Below are positions 36,667-44,798 of a stretch of 57,428 bases of DNA, piece after piece. The translations under genes and the position numbers were made by a program. Below the pieces are notes generated by a model. The model saw only the letters and a list, made by a program, of their open reading frames with translations. It made no database searches and was not told the origin of the DNA. The first letter of the stretch is position 1. Each line of letters starts with the position of its first letter. The DNA is from Robiginitomaculum sp. (GTDB taxonomy: Bacteria; Pseudomonadota; Alphaproteobacteria; Caulobacterales; Maricaulaceae), in the NCBI GenBank assembly GCA_026982415.1, contig JALSHE010000074.1:1-57428 (forward strand), written 5' to 3'.

Positions 36667-36675
36667 GAGACTATT

Positions 36676-37821
36676 ATGGCACTTTACCACCACGGCGTCC
36701 GCGTCATAGAAATCAACGAGGGCACACGCCCCATCCGGACTATTTCCACAGCCGTTATCGGGCTTGTGGCCACATCTAGCGATGCGGATGCGACGTTTTT
36801 CCCGGCCAATGACATCACACTGGTTACTGATATCGACCTTGCGATTACCAAGGCCGGCACGGACGGCACATTACTGGCGGCGCTTACTGCGATTTCCCTG
36901 CAGTGCAAACCGATAGTGATTGTCTCTCTGGTCGCTGAGGGCGTAGACGCCGCCGCCACAGAAGCCAATGTTATCGGCAGCCAAATCAATGGCCGCTATA
37001 CGGGTATCAAGGCTTTCGCGGCCGCTAAAGGCAGATTCGGATTTGCCCCGCGCATTCTCGGCGCACCAGGCTTGGAAAATGCGGGCGTTATTACCGAGCT
37101 GGTTGCAAGCGCGCAAACCCTGCGCGCCTTTACCTACGCCCAGGCACCAACCAACACCAAAGAAGATGCCACCACATTCCGCGACACATATGGTGCGCGG
37201 GAATTGATGCTGGTCTGGCCGGACGGGATGAGCGGCGCAGATAGCCTGCCCACCGCCGCCTATGCAATGGCTATGCGGGCTAAGATTGACGCCGACATTG
37301 GGTGGCACAAAACCCTATCCAATGTCGCGGTCAACGGCATTACGGGATTAACCCATGATGTCACATGGGATTTACAAAATCCCAATACAGATGCGGGCTA
37401 TCTTAACGCCCAAGAGGTCACAACCATTATCCGCGAAAACGGCTATCGGTTCTGGGGTGACCGCACCTGTTCCGCCGATCCGCTCTTTGCCTTTGAAAAC
37501 TATACCCGCTCGGCGCAAATCATCGCCGACACGATTGCCGAAGCCCATATGTACGCGGTTAGTAAAGGCATCACCAAAACAACGGCGCGGGATATTGTCG
37601 AAAGCGTCAACCGTAAATTCCGCGCATGGGTATCCGAGGGCTATTTGCTGGGCGGCGAATGCTGGATTGATAAAGACGCCAACGGTATCGACATTATCAA
37701 GGACGGCAAATTGGTGATTGATTACGATTTCACCCCCATCCCGCCCCTCGAAGATTTGACCTTCCAGCAGCGCATCACCGATAAATATATTGCTGATTTG
37801 GTATCAGTAATCGCAAATTAA
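36676..37821 (+). CDS. FI: Contractile tail sheath protein (P2 gpFI-like)
   Basis: The 381-residue protein begins YHHGVRVIEINEGTRPIRTISTAVIGLVATSSDAD and ends with the sheath domain TRSAQIIADTIAEAHMYAVSKGI ... VIDYDFTPIPPLEDLTFQQRITDKYI, as in P2 FI. It forms the contractile sheath around the tail tube. Confidence 0.96.
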   Translation: MALYHHGVRVIEINEGTRPIRTISTAVIGLVATSSDADATFFPANDITLVTDIDLAITKAGTDGTLLAALTAISLQCKPIVIVSLVAEGVDAAATEANVIGSQINGRYTGIKAFAAAKGRFGFAPRILGAPGLENAGVITELVASAQTLRAFTYAQAPTNTKEDATTFRDTYGARELMLVWPDGMSGADSLPTAAYAMAMRAKIDADIGWHKTLSNVAVNGITGLTHDVTWDLQNPNTDAGYLNAQEVTTIIRENGYRFWGDRTCSADPLFAFENYTRSAQIIADTIAEAHMYAVSKGITKTTARDIVESVNRKFRAWVSEGYLLGGECWIDKDANGIDIIKDGKLVIDYDFTPIPPLEDLTFQQRITDKYIADLVSVIAN

Positions 37822-37835
37822 AATAGGAGATTATC

Positions 37836-38345
37836 ATGTTACCCAAAACACCAAAAGTATTTAACTTGTTTCTGGACGGCGATAGCTGGGCCGGCAAAGT
37901 ATCCGAAGTCACCTTGCCAAAGCTAACCCGCAAAACCGAAGACTACCGGGGCGGCGGTATGGCGGCACCTGTTGAAATTGACCTCGGCTATGAAAAGCTG
38001 GAGTTTGAATTCACCCTGCAAGAATACACCGCCGATATTATCAAAAAATGGGGCGAGTGCAGCGCGGACGGCGTCCCCATGCGCTTACTGGCCGGTGCCA
38101 AGCGCGACGGTGGTGATTGCGCCGTAGATAACATTGAAATCATCGTTCGGGGTCGCCCGCGCGAACTGGACTTCGGCAATATGAAGCCGGGTGATTTGTC
38201 CGGCCTTAAGGTTCCGTTCGCCTGCTCATATTTCAAATATGTCCTGAACGGCGAAACCCTGGTCGAACTTGACCCTGTCAATATGGTCGAAAAAATCGGC
38301 GGTGTCGACCGCTATGAGAAACTCCGCGAAGCCATAGGCGTTTAG
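37836..38345 (+). CDS. FII: Major tail tube protein (P2 gpFII-like)
   Basis: The 169-residue protein (FNLFLDGDSWAGKVSEVTLPKLTRKTEDYRGGGMAAPVEIDLGYEKLEFEFTL) matches FII. It follows the sheath gene by 14 bp, as in P2. Confidence 0.95.
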   Translation: MLPKTPKVFNLFLDGDSWAGKVSEVTLPKLTRKTEDYRGGGMAAPVEIDLGYEKLEFEFTLQEYTADIIKKWGECSADGVPMRLLAGAKRDGGDCAVDNIEIIVRGRPRELDFGNMKPGDLSGLKVPFACSYFKYVLNGETLVELDPVNMVEKIGGVDRYEKLREAIGV

Positions 38346-38364
38346 CATACGGCCTTAACAATAC

Positions 38365-38391
38365 ATCGAGGGCGCGGCCTGCGCCCTCGAT
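38365..38391 (+). terminator. Perfect 11-bp hairpin between tail tube and E genes
   Basis: ATCGAGGGCGC and GCGCCCTCGAT pair perfectly around a GGCCT loop. No T tract follows (AATCC), so it may act as an attenuator or as a 3'-end stabiliser for the abundant sheath/tube mRNA rather than a full terminator. Confidence 0.5.
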
Positions 38392-38435
38392 AATCCAACC
38401 AAACTCCAAAGGATAGAAACCAAAAGGATAGAAAA

Positions 38436-38717
38436 ATGAAAAAAATTACACTGCATAAGCCAATCGAAAACGGCGATAAAAAGATAACATCCGTGACAAT
38501 GCGCAAACCAAGTGCTGGCGAAATGCGCGGATTATCACTGGCAGAAGTCGGCATGTTGGATGTTGATACTTTAATCACTCTGATCCCGCGCATCACCACA
38601 CCGTCAATCAGCGAGGTCCAGGCGGAGGGATTGCCATTTGAGGACATTATGGCACTTGGCAAGGCTTTGGTCGCTGACTTCGGCGCATCGGGAAACGGCG
38701 ATACCCCCAAACCATAG
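38436..38717 (+). CDS. E: Tail assembly chaperone (P2 gpE-like)
   Basis: The 93-residue protein (KKITSVTMRKPSAGEMRGLSLAEVGMLDVDTLITLIPRITTPSISEVQAEGLPFEDIMALGKAL) is the Phage_TAC/gpE family. It lies between FII and the tape measure gene and is expected to produce a longer frameshift form together with the next frame. Confidence 0.9.
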   Translation: MKKITLHKPIENGDKKITSVTMRKPSAGEMRGLSLAEVGMLDVDTLITLIPRITTPSISEVQAEGLPFEDIMALGKALVADFGASGNGDTPKP

Positions 38718-38866
38718 AGCAGGGATGGGTGGATATTAACATGGTTCTGGGCGGCTCTTGGCCGCCCTCCGAACTTAACACTATGCCATTTGATGAATAT
38801 TTGACTTGGTACAATCTAGCTTATGAGCGCCATCAGGCGCAGGAAAAAGCCAATAGTGAGGCGTGA
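38705..38866 (+). CDS. E' extension, reached by probable -1 frameshift from E
   Basis: In the -1 frame relative to E, an open stretch runs through the E stop and reads TIEQGWVDINMVLGGSWPPSELNTMPFDEYLTWYNLAYERH before ending at 38866, overlapping the tape measure ATG. In P2, E' is made by a -1 shift. Here the only slip-prone run near the E stop is ACCCCCAAACC (38703-38713), where a P-site tRNA on CCC can re-pair one base back. No canonical X-XXY-YYZ heptamer is present. Independent initiation at ATG 38741 is the alternative. Confidence 0.75.
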   Translation, partial: PQTIEQGWVDINMVLGGSWPPSELNTMPFDEYLTWYNLAYERHQAQEKANSEA

Positions 38867-41562
38867 TGAGTCAACGTAAAGATTTCAAATATAGTATGGG
38901 CTTTAAGGGTGTTGACAAATTGTCATCACCTCTGGGTAAAATCCAAAAATCTATTGGTGTCACCAGTAAAGAACTGCGCGACTTACGCAAATTAGAAAAG
39001 CAATTTGGGCAATTCAAAACCCTTCGCAAAAACAGTGCTGGCACCACAGCAGCCTTGAAAAAAGCCAAAAACGAAACTGCGGCGCTTGGAAAAACCCTCT
39101 CTAAAATTGATAAGCCAACGAAAAAAATGACGGCGGCGTTCAAGAAAGCGCAAAAAGCCACCCATGCATTGAAGCTGAAGCAATCTAAGGAAATCGCGGC
39201 TTTGGCGAAATTGGGGAAAACCCTGAATGCTGCTGGTTATAGAACCCTAGATTTCGCCACATCACAGCGGAAGCTGAAATCTGACATTTTGCGCTCTAAC
39301 ACTGCCTTGGACAAACAAAGGCGAGCGCTCAAAAAAACCGCTGCTGAATACCGCAAGCAAAAAGCCGCACAGGCGCAATACCAAAGGTCTCTGCAGACCG
39401 CGTCCAATTTAGGCATTGTCGGCGCGTCTGGGGTTGCTGTAGGTACGAGGACTTTGCGCGGGACATTTGGGCTTGTAGAAAGCATCCGTCCATTGGAAAA
39501 AGCCATAGGTGAACTGCAGTCCTTGGGTGTCAAGAATTTACAAATTTACAGAAATGCGGCGGTACAGATAGACGACCAGCTAGCCTACACCACTGCGGAT
39601 AGCTTTGTGCGTTCGGCCTATGACATTCGGTCAGGTATCAGTGCTCTGTCGGACGAGGGTGTGGCCGCAATCACAGGTATGGCGCTTGTCACCGCGCGGG
39701 CAACAAAATCTACAGGCGAAGAAATGACATCCTTGACGGCCAGCGCCTACGGGATTTTCAAAAACCAATACAAAGATTTATCAGATGTTGAATGGGGTGA
39801 GCAATTTACGGCGGGACTAGCCGCCAGCGTCAAAGCCTATAAAACCAATGGTGCGGCCATGCAGCGTGCAATACAGGCAGCCAAAGGCGGTGCGGCGACC
39901 CTAGGCATGGGCATGGCAGAGGAAATGGCAATTCTCGGCACATTGCAGGCCAGTATGAAGGGTGCGGAGGCGGGGACGGCTCTTAAATCCTATGCAGCTA
40001 ATGCGGCCAAAGCGCATATGGCGTTCAAACAAGACGGGGTTAATATCAACATCCTGGATAGTGAGGGCATGATGCGCGACACGCGTTTGGTTTTGAAAGA
40101 CATTCGCGCACAATATGGTGATCTAGATGCATTCGAAATGCTAGCCATAAAAAAAGCTTTCGGGACTGACGAAGCTGTCAATTTGATAAATGCGCTTATG
40201 GAAAACCAAACCAGTTATAGCGTAGGTTTCAAACAAATCACGGCCGGCATGAAACAGGGTAATGCCTATATCAATGAAATGGCCCGGTTGATGGACAGTA
40301 ATGCAGACGCCGAAATTCAGCAATCTATGGAAGATTGGGCGGCCATGAAGCGTGACCTTGGATACGCTCTCTTGCCAATCTTTCAAGATATGATTCCAGT
40401 TCTTAAATCTGTCACAGGCTGGATAAGTCGGTTCTCTAAAAACCATAAAACCTTGGTTGGCGTGCTGGGCTTGGCCGTGGTCGCATTTGGACTATTAGCA
40501 ACGGTCATGGGTGCTTTGACCTTGGCAATGGCGTCTATGATTGGGCCATTTGCAGTGTTGAAATTCGCCAAAGCCTCCATGATTTTCAAAACGGGTTTGC
40601 TTTCTAAGGCTATGCGAGGGCTGGGCTTTGCGTTCAAATGGGTGGCGCGAACCGCCTTGCCTGTCCTGATCGCGGGGATGAAAGTTCTTGCACGAGTGTT
40701 TTTGCTCAATCCGATCGGTCTGGCTATCACCGCCATAGCTACTGGTGCATTTCTTATTATCAAATATTGGAAGCCTATCAGTGGTTGGTTTGGGCGCATG
40801 TTCAAAAAATTGAAAACCGTGTTCGCTTTCACCCCGCTTGGCCTGCTGATGCGCGGTTTGGGCAAAGCGTTCAAATGGCTTGCTGGCATCATCAAAACAC
40901 CCGCCACTACCGCTAAAAAAACATGGTCGCTATTAAAAACCATCTTCGCCTGGTCCCCGGCAGGGCTATTGATGCGCGGCCTTGGTGCGGGGTTTAAATG
41001 GTTGCGAAAACAAATAAAATCTCCCGGCACGGTGGCACAGAAAACATGGTCGCTATTAAAAACCACCTTCGCCTGGTCTCCTATGGGTCTCCTGAATAAA
41101 GGCTGGAAGAAAATGCCAGACGAATTCAAGGCTATTTTCGAAGCTATAAAAAACATCGCAATTATTGCCATGCAACACGTCACCAACACCATGTTGCCAC
41201 CCCTGAAAATGTTCCGGAATTTCCGCAGGGCTGTGGGCGGGAAAAACTCCGCAATTAACCGCAAACAATTCAAACGCGGTGGATCGGCACTCAAGTCTGG
41301 CTTGGGCATTGGTGTCTTGGCCGCCGCGACGCCCGCCCTTGCCACGCCCGCCTTTGCCGCCCAACCACCCTTGCCGCCCTTTACCCAAGCTGCGCAGGCG
41401 GCCAATGCCAGCCAAACAACCCAGCACAATAAATTTATCATCAATGCCGCGCCCGGCACGGACGCGGAAGCCCTTGCCCGTTTAGTCGCCGACAAAGTCG
41501 CCGACCTAGACCGTCAAAAAGCCCGCAAGTCCCAAGGCGTTTTACAGGATTTTGAGGATTAG
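38866..41562 (+). CDS. T: Tail tape measure protein (P2 gpT-like)
   Basis: The start at 38866 overlaps the E' stop (TGATG). The 898-residue protein has an N-terminal coiled coil, a TP901-like core (residues about 180-480: SAYDIRSGISALSDEGVAAITGMALVTARATKSTGEEMTSLTASAYGIF) and hydrophobic helices (about 520-630). Three tandem repeats of about 41 residues follow near 640-760, each containing LLKT-F-A-SP-GLL-RGLG. At DNA level two repeat copies start at 40918 and 41041 (period 123 bp). It sets tail length. Confidence 0.93.
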   Translation: MSQRKDFKYSMGFKGVDKLSSPLGKIQKSIGVTSKELRDLRKLEKQFGQFKTLRKNSAGTTAALKKAKNETAALGKTLSKIDKPTKKMTAAFKKAQKATHALKLKQSKEIAALAKLGKTLNAAGYRTLDFATSQRKLKSDILRSNTALDKQRRALKKTAAEYRKQKAAQAQYQRSLQTASNLGIVGASGVAVGTRTLRGTFGLVESIRPLEKAIGELQSLGVKNLQIYRNAAVQIDDQLAYTTADSFVRSAYDIRSGISALSDEGVAAITGMALVTARATKSTGEEMTSLTASAYGIFKNQYKDLSDVEWGEQFTAGLAASVKAYKTNGAAMQRAIQAAKGGAATLGMGMAEEMAILGTLQASMKGAEAGTALKSYAANAAKAHMAFKQDGVNINILDSEGMMRDTRLVLKDIRAQYGDLDAFEMLAIKKAFGTDEAVNLINALMENQTSYSVGFKQITAGMKQGNAYINEMARLMDSNADAEIQQSMEDWAAMKRDLGYALLPIFQDMIPVLKSVTGWISRFSKNHKTLVGVLGLAVVAFGLLATVMGALTLAMASMIGPFAVLKFAKASMIFKTGLLSKAMRGLGFAFKWVARTALPVLIAGMKVLARVFLLNPIGLAITAIATGAFLIIKYWKPISGWFGRMFKKLKTVFAFTPLGLLMRGLGKAFKWLAGIIKTPATTAKKTWSLLKTIFAWSPAGLLMRGLGAGFKWLRKQIKSPGTVAQKTWSLLKTTFAWSPMGLLNKGWKKMPDEFKAIFEAIKNIAIIAMQHVTNTMLPPLKMFRNFRRAVGGKNSAINRKQFKRGGSALKSGLGIGVLAAATPALATPAFAAQPPLPPFTQAAQAANASQTTQHNKFIINAAPGTDAEALARLVADKVADLDRQKARKSQGVLQDFED

Positions 41563-41564
41563 GC

Positions 41565-41984
41565 ATGTTGATGCAATTAGGTGATTTTATTTTTGAGCTC
41601 AACACGCTGGCGCCCGACACACTCAGCAAGACCGTGACGGCGACTTGGCCGAAACAGGCGCGGTATGGTGGCCGGCCAGCAGCGCAGTTCACGGGGATAA
41701 GCGGCGAGACCGTCAATATCTCCGGTGTGATATATCCGTTTTCCGGCATTACCGGCACGACCAAAGATTTAGGCATTTTAGGCGATATGGTGACCAGCGG
41801 CGAAGATTATATCTTGGTGGCTGCAGACGGGTATATCAAAGGCATGTTTGCCGTTTTATCGATCGCGGAAACCCATACATATTTGGACAAGGCGGGCAGC
41901 GCCCAGAAAATCACATTCACCATCAATCTTGAGCGCACAGATGATGACCGGATTGACCCCCTGCTTATTGACATTATCCCATGA
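41565..41984 (+). CDS. U: Tail protein U (P2 gpU-like)
   Basis: The 139-residue protein (LGDFIFELNTLAPDTLSKTVTATWPKQARYGGRPAAQFTGISGETVNISGVIYP) is the P2 gpU/phage P2 GpU family. It sits between T and D as in P2 and overlaps D by 4 bp. Confidence 0.94.
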   Translation: MLMQLGDFIFELNTLAPDTLSKTVTATWPKQARYGGRPAAQFTGISGETVNISGVIYPFSGITGTTKDLGILGDMVTSGEDYILVAADGYIKGMFAVLSIAETHTYLDKAGSAQKITFTINLERTDDDRIDPLLIDIIP

Positions 41985-42970
41985 CCGCCAGTTTCAAACT
42001 CACCCACAACGGCAATGACATTACCGACAATATCAGCCCACATTTATTGTCCCTCGATCTAACCGATGAGCGCGGCATTCAATCGGACAATCTTAGTATC
42101 ACTCTCGAAGACGTGGCCGGCAATTTGGCTTTGCCCAAAACGGGCAGCGAGATTAAGCTTTGGCTGGGCTATAAAGACACCGGACTGGTCTATAAAGGTC
42201 TATTTGTCATTGACGAAATAGAAACCGCTGGCCCGCCCGACATGCAGTCGATTAAATGTCATGCTGCAGATTTTACTGCGGGCATTCAGGTACGCAAAGA
42301 AAAATCCTATACCAATACCAGTGTGGTGGCTTTGGTCACTTTTCTAGCGGGTGAACACAATTTGCAGGTCAGTATTTCGGATAAATTCAACAATCAAGCC
42401 ATCACCCATTTGAACCAAACCAATGAAAGCGATATGAATTTGCTAACCCGACTAGCCAAACAAGTCGGCGCTTATTTCGCCGTCAAAAACAACACTATGA
42501 TTTTCGCAGAGCAAGCCATCAGCAAATCCGCCAGCGGCAAAGCCCTGCCTGTGTTTAACCTGGACCGCGCAGAGACCAGCGATTTTCGCGCCACCGAGCG
42601 CTCACGGGAAAACAAATTCACAGGCACCAAAGCATTTTGGTACGATATTCCCGGCGCAGAGAAGAATTGGGTCAGTGCAGGCGATCAAACCTTGGTCAAA
42701 GCCCTGCCTGGTGCCTATTCTGATGCCGCCACGGCGCAAAATGCCTGCCAAGCCGAATTAGGGCGACTACAGCGCGGCGCATTCACTATGAGCATCACCT
42801 TATCGCGCGGCGCACCCGCCCTGATCCCCGAAACCCCCGTCAAACTCTCCGGCTTCAAAGACAATCTCAACGCAGGCAAATGGGTTGCCCTCACCGTCAA
42901 CCATACATTGGGTGCGCAGGGCTTGGGGACTGTGGTGGATTTGGAACGGGTGGAGGGTGGGGTGGATTAG
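41981..42970 (+). CDS. D: Late control protein D (baseplate hub, P2 gpD-like)
   Basis: The 329-residue protein contains the gpD/gp27-like pattern LDLTDERGIQSDNLSITLEDVAG ... VVALVTFLAGEHNLQVSISDKF ... NESDMNLLTRLAKQVGAYFAVKNNTMIFAEQ. It forms the hub at the tail tip. It ends the late operon and converges on the lysogeny operon with a 4-bp overlap. Confidence 0.94.
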   Translation: MTASFKLTHNGNDITDNISPHLLSLDLTDERGIQSDNLSITLEDVAGNLALPKTGSEIKLWLGYKDTGLVYKGLFVIDEIETAGPPDMQSIKCHAADFTAGIQVRKEKSYTNTSVVALVTFLAGEHNLQVSISDKFNNQAITHLNQTNESDMNLLTRLAKQVGAYFAVKNNTMIFAEQAISKSASGKALPVFNLDRAETSDFRATERSRENKFTGTKAFWYDIPGAEKNWVSAGDQTLVKALPGAYSDAATAQNACQAELGRLQRGAFTMSITLSRGAPALIPETPVKLSGFKDNLNAGKWVALTVNHTLGAQGLGTVVDLERVEGGVD

Positions 42971-43746
42971 TCTATAAGTATTTCGCCTGTATCAAGACTA
43001 TGTAGGCTTTGTATGCGATCAACACGGAAAGTGCGGAACGCTCGTTTTTTCATACAAATAGCTGTCAGATATTGCCGTTCGTTTTTATTCTCTAGTCCAC
43101 GGAAAATAATATCTCGATGTGATTTTTTGCCGTTTGCGTCCTTATATACCATTTCATATTCTCCACCATCATCAAGGTCAAAAACATCCAAATTTGGTGT
43201 ATCATCCGGCAATGCCATTTTTTTGGTTTTGCGAGTGTCTGCATAATCTTCTTCGTATTCCTCGCAAAACTCCGTTAACAATGTAAATATCTCAAACTCT
43301 TCCTCTGCGTCAAAAACATCGTCCAATAATGCGATAAGAATTGCTGTGGATATTAAAATAGTCCGATGATCCCCATCCCCTGCTGGATTCTCTTCAAACC
43401 AGTATTCTAATTGTCGTGCCTCACTCTCATCAACTTCATGATCTTCCAAAATATCTTGCGCAAGCTCGTAAAAATCTTCAAGCTGTTCAGATGTGAGTTT
43501 TGTGGGTGTGGATTTTTTACTGGGCTTTATGGACGATATTTTTAATTTTTTCTTCCGTTTTTGCTCTTCCGCTTTTTTATTTTCTTCTTCAATCCATTTG
43601 GAAAACCGAGTGCGATCTGATTTTGGTAAAATAAAAAACCCAGCCACACCCCATGCCAGAGCCATAAATATGTTGAGCACTAATAATGACCCGGCGCAGA
43701 GAAAAAATAATAATCCAGCTACTATTCGCCTAAATATCAGGTTCAT
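42967..43746 (-). CDS. Membrane protein with acidic helical and WYL-like domains (lysogeny operon)
   Basis: The ATG at 43746 overlaps the repressor stop (ATGA), so the two genes are coupled and the protein should be made in the lysogen. It has one long or two short N-terminal transmembrane helices (about 3-37), a Lys-rich linker, an acidic helical region (about 85-190, LAQDILEDHEVDESEARQLEYWF, resembling TerB-like or EF-hand-rich helices) and a C-terminal WYL-like domain (MVYKDANGKKSHRDIIF ... ERQYLTAICMKKRAFRTFRVDRIQSLHSLDTGE). WYL domains sense ligands in anti-phage regulators. A superinfection-exclusion or defence role is inferred. Confidence 0.7.
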   Translation of the reverse strand: MNLIFRRIVAGLLFFLCAGSLLVLNIFMALAWGVAGFFILPKSDRTRFSKWIEEENKKAEEQKRKKKLKISSIKPSKKSTPTKLTSEQLEDFYELAQDILEDHEVDESEARQLEYWFEENPAGDGDHRTILISTAILIALLDDVFDAEEEFEIFTLLTEFCEEYEEDYADTRKTKKMALPDDTPNLDVFDLDDGGEYEMVYKDANGKKSHRDIIFRGLENKNERQYLTAICMKKRAFRTFRVDRIQSLHSLDTGEILID

Positions 43747-44363
43747 GGCTTTATCCAATCTATCGGGCTGACGCTTTCCACTTCTTCATTCATCATCGGT
43801 GGGGCGTTGGTTGAGGTTAGGGTGAACCGTCCGGGCAGTGTGCCGGGCGTGAGGATTTTTATGGCTTTGCGGCCATCGGCCAGATGGCAAATCACCAGTT
43901 CGTGCAGATAATCAATGATATTTTTCTGGCGTTTTGAATAATATATCAACGCGCCGTCGCGAGGAAACGGGTACAGGCTATCGCCGTTGACCCGCACCGC
44001 CACCGTTCCCTTGGCGGCATTGAACGGCGCAGGCACATCTTCAAGCCCCGCCCCTTGGGCATGATCGTCAATCGGGTGAATATGCCCACCCGCACCAATA
44101 TCCCCAACCAGCGGGATGGTGCGGACGGCGGCGGCGGCGGGCGGATCGTCCCAGTCTTCTTGCGCCTGCTCGCCGAATTCTAGTTCTATAATTCCTATGT
44201 CCAAAGCCTTCGCCAGTATCGCCATTGTTTTGCGTGGAGGGTGGCTATTCCCGCGTTCCCACTCTGAAATAGTGGTTTGTTTTGACCCTATCTCTATGGC
44301 CAAGCGACCTTGGCTCCATTTTTTTTCTCGCCTTTTTGCGGCTATTCTCTGGCCTAAAGTCAT
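43743..44363 (-). CDS. LexA-like phage repressor (CI type)
   Basis: The 206-residue protein has an N-terminal HTH (KKWSQGRLAIEIGSKQTTISEWERGNSHPP). The S24 peptidase domain has a cleavage-type loop (LVGDIGAGGHI) and the catalytic pair: Ser in RVNGDSLYP and Lys in DGRKAIKIL. It should repress early transcription and self-cleave on RecA activation after DNA damage. Two TACCA-N7-TGGTA operators lie just upstream. An AGGGTG ribosome site precedes the ATG. Confidence 0.94.
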   Translation of the reverse strand: MTLGQRIAAKRREKKWSQGRLAIEIGSKQTTISEWERGNSHPPRKTMAILAKALDIGIIELEFGEQAQEDWDDPPAAAAVRTIPLVGDIGAGGHIHPIDDHAQGAGLEDVPAPFNAAKGTVAVRVNGDSLYPFPRDGALIYYSKRQKNIIDYLHELVICHLADGRKAIKILTPGTLPGRFTLTSTNAPPMMNEEVESVSPIDWIKP

Positions 44364-44377
44364 GATTTCACCCTAAA

Positions 44378-44394
44378 TACCATATTATTTGGTA
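44378..44394. promoter_or_regulatory. Operator 1 of the immunity region
   Basis: TACCATATTATTTGGTA is a TACCA-N7-TGGTA dyad next to the repressor start. It probably controls the leftward repressor promoter. The second, similar dyad is centred 31 bp away. Confidence 0.75.
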
Positions 44395-44401
44395 TTGCCC
44401 C

Positions 44402-44430
44402 TTGACTATACCAAGTTTTTTGGTATTTAA
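44402..44430 (+). promoter_or_regulatory. Early rightward promoter with operator 2
   Basis: A -35 TTGACT (44402-44407) is followed by the dyad TACCAAGTTTTTTGGTA (44409-44425), which fills the spacer, and an AT-rich -10 (TATTTA/ATTTAA, 44424-44430). Bound repressor or Cro would block the promoter directly. The -10 lies so close to the Cro ATG at 44436 that the transcript is predicted to start at or near the ATG (leaderless). Confidence 0.65.
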
Positions 44431-44435
44431 CGACT

Positions 44436-44696
44436 ATGGATAGTTCAATAAACATAGTAGACCACTTGGTTAATACGTTTTTCAACAGAAATATTGGTGT
44501 TTTTGCCGCATGGGTTTGCAGACCACAACAAACGGTCAGTTATTGGCGCGTAAACAATTCTATCCCAGCCTATGTTGAACGACACATTTTGGCTAAATCT
44601 GACAAAGATGGTCTTAATATCTCGCCAGTTGATTTTTTCCCCGAACGCTTGCCACAGTACAGAGCCGCTGAGTGTACGGCGGAGGCGGGGCAATGA
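44436..44696 (+). CDS. Cro-like/YdaS-type regulator
   Basis: The 86-residue protein is divergent from the repressor and has an HTH pattern (FNRNIGVFAAWVCRPQQTVSYWRVNNSIPAYVERHIL) followed by the YdaS-like ISPVDFFPERLP, where the host-range Cro family reads 'LRPD'. It should be the lytic-switch repressor binding the same TACCA operators. No Shine-Dalgarno precedes the ATG. Confidence 0.78.
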   Translation: MDSSINIVDHLVNTFFNRNIGVFAAWVCRPQQTVSYWRVNNSIPAYVERHILAKSDKDGLNISPVDFFPERLPQYRAAECTAEAGQ

Positions 44697-44720
44697 ATTT
44701 CCGTTTGGCACAATTTTTAT

Positions 44721-44798
44721 CGCAGAGTAGAGCAGCATGGTTAGCTCGTCTGGCTCATAACCAGAAGGTCGCCGGTTCAAATCCGGCCTCTGCAACCA
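44721..44798 (+). tRNA. Initiator-type tRNA-Met (CAU), phage-encoded, unusual anticodon stem
   Basis: The 78-nt sequence folds into a full cloverleaf with CCA encoded. The initiator hallmarks are present: an unpaired C1-A72, A11-U24 in the D stem and the GAGCAGC-TGGTTAGCTC D arm typical of tRNA-fMet. Acceptor pairs 2-71 to 7-66 and the T stem (GCCGG/CCGGC) are perfect. The anticodon loop is CUCAUAA. The anticodon stem pairs 29-31/39-41 are UGG/CCA instead of the nearly universal GGG/CCC of initiators. It is transcribed in the early operon right after cro. A tRNA-Ile(CAU) or elongator Met is excluded by the C1-A72 mismatch. Confidence 0.92.

Noticed and set aside
40383-41495. 370-codon minus-strand frame opposite the tape measure gene.
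   Set aside because: It is antisense to the repeat and hydrophobic part of T, with no recognisable domain or start context.
44721-44798. Interpretation as elongator tRNA-Met or tRNA-Ile(CAU).
   Set aside because: The unpaired C1-A72 and initiator D arm are specific to initiator tRNA.
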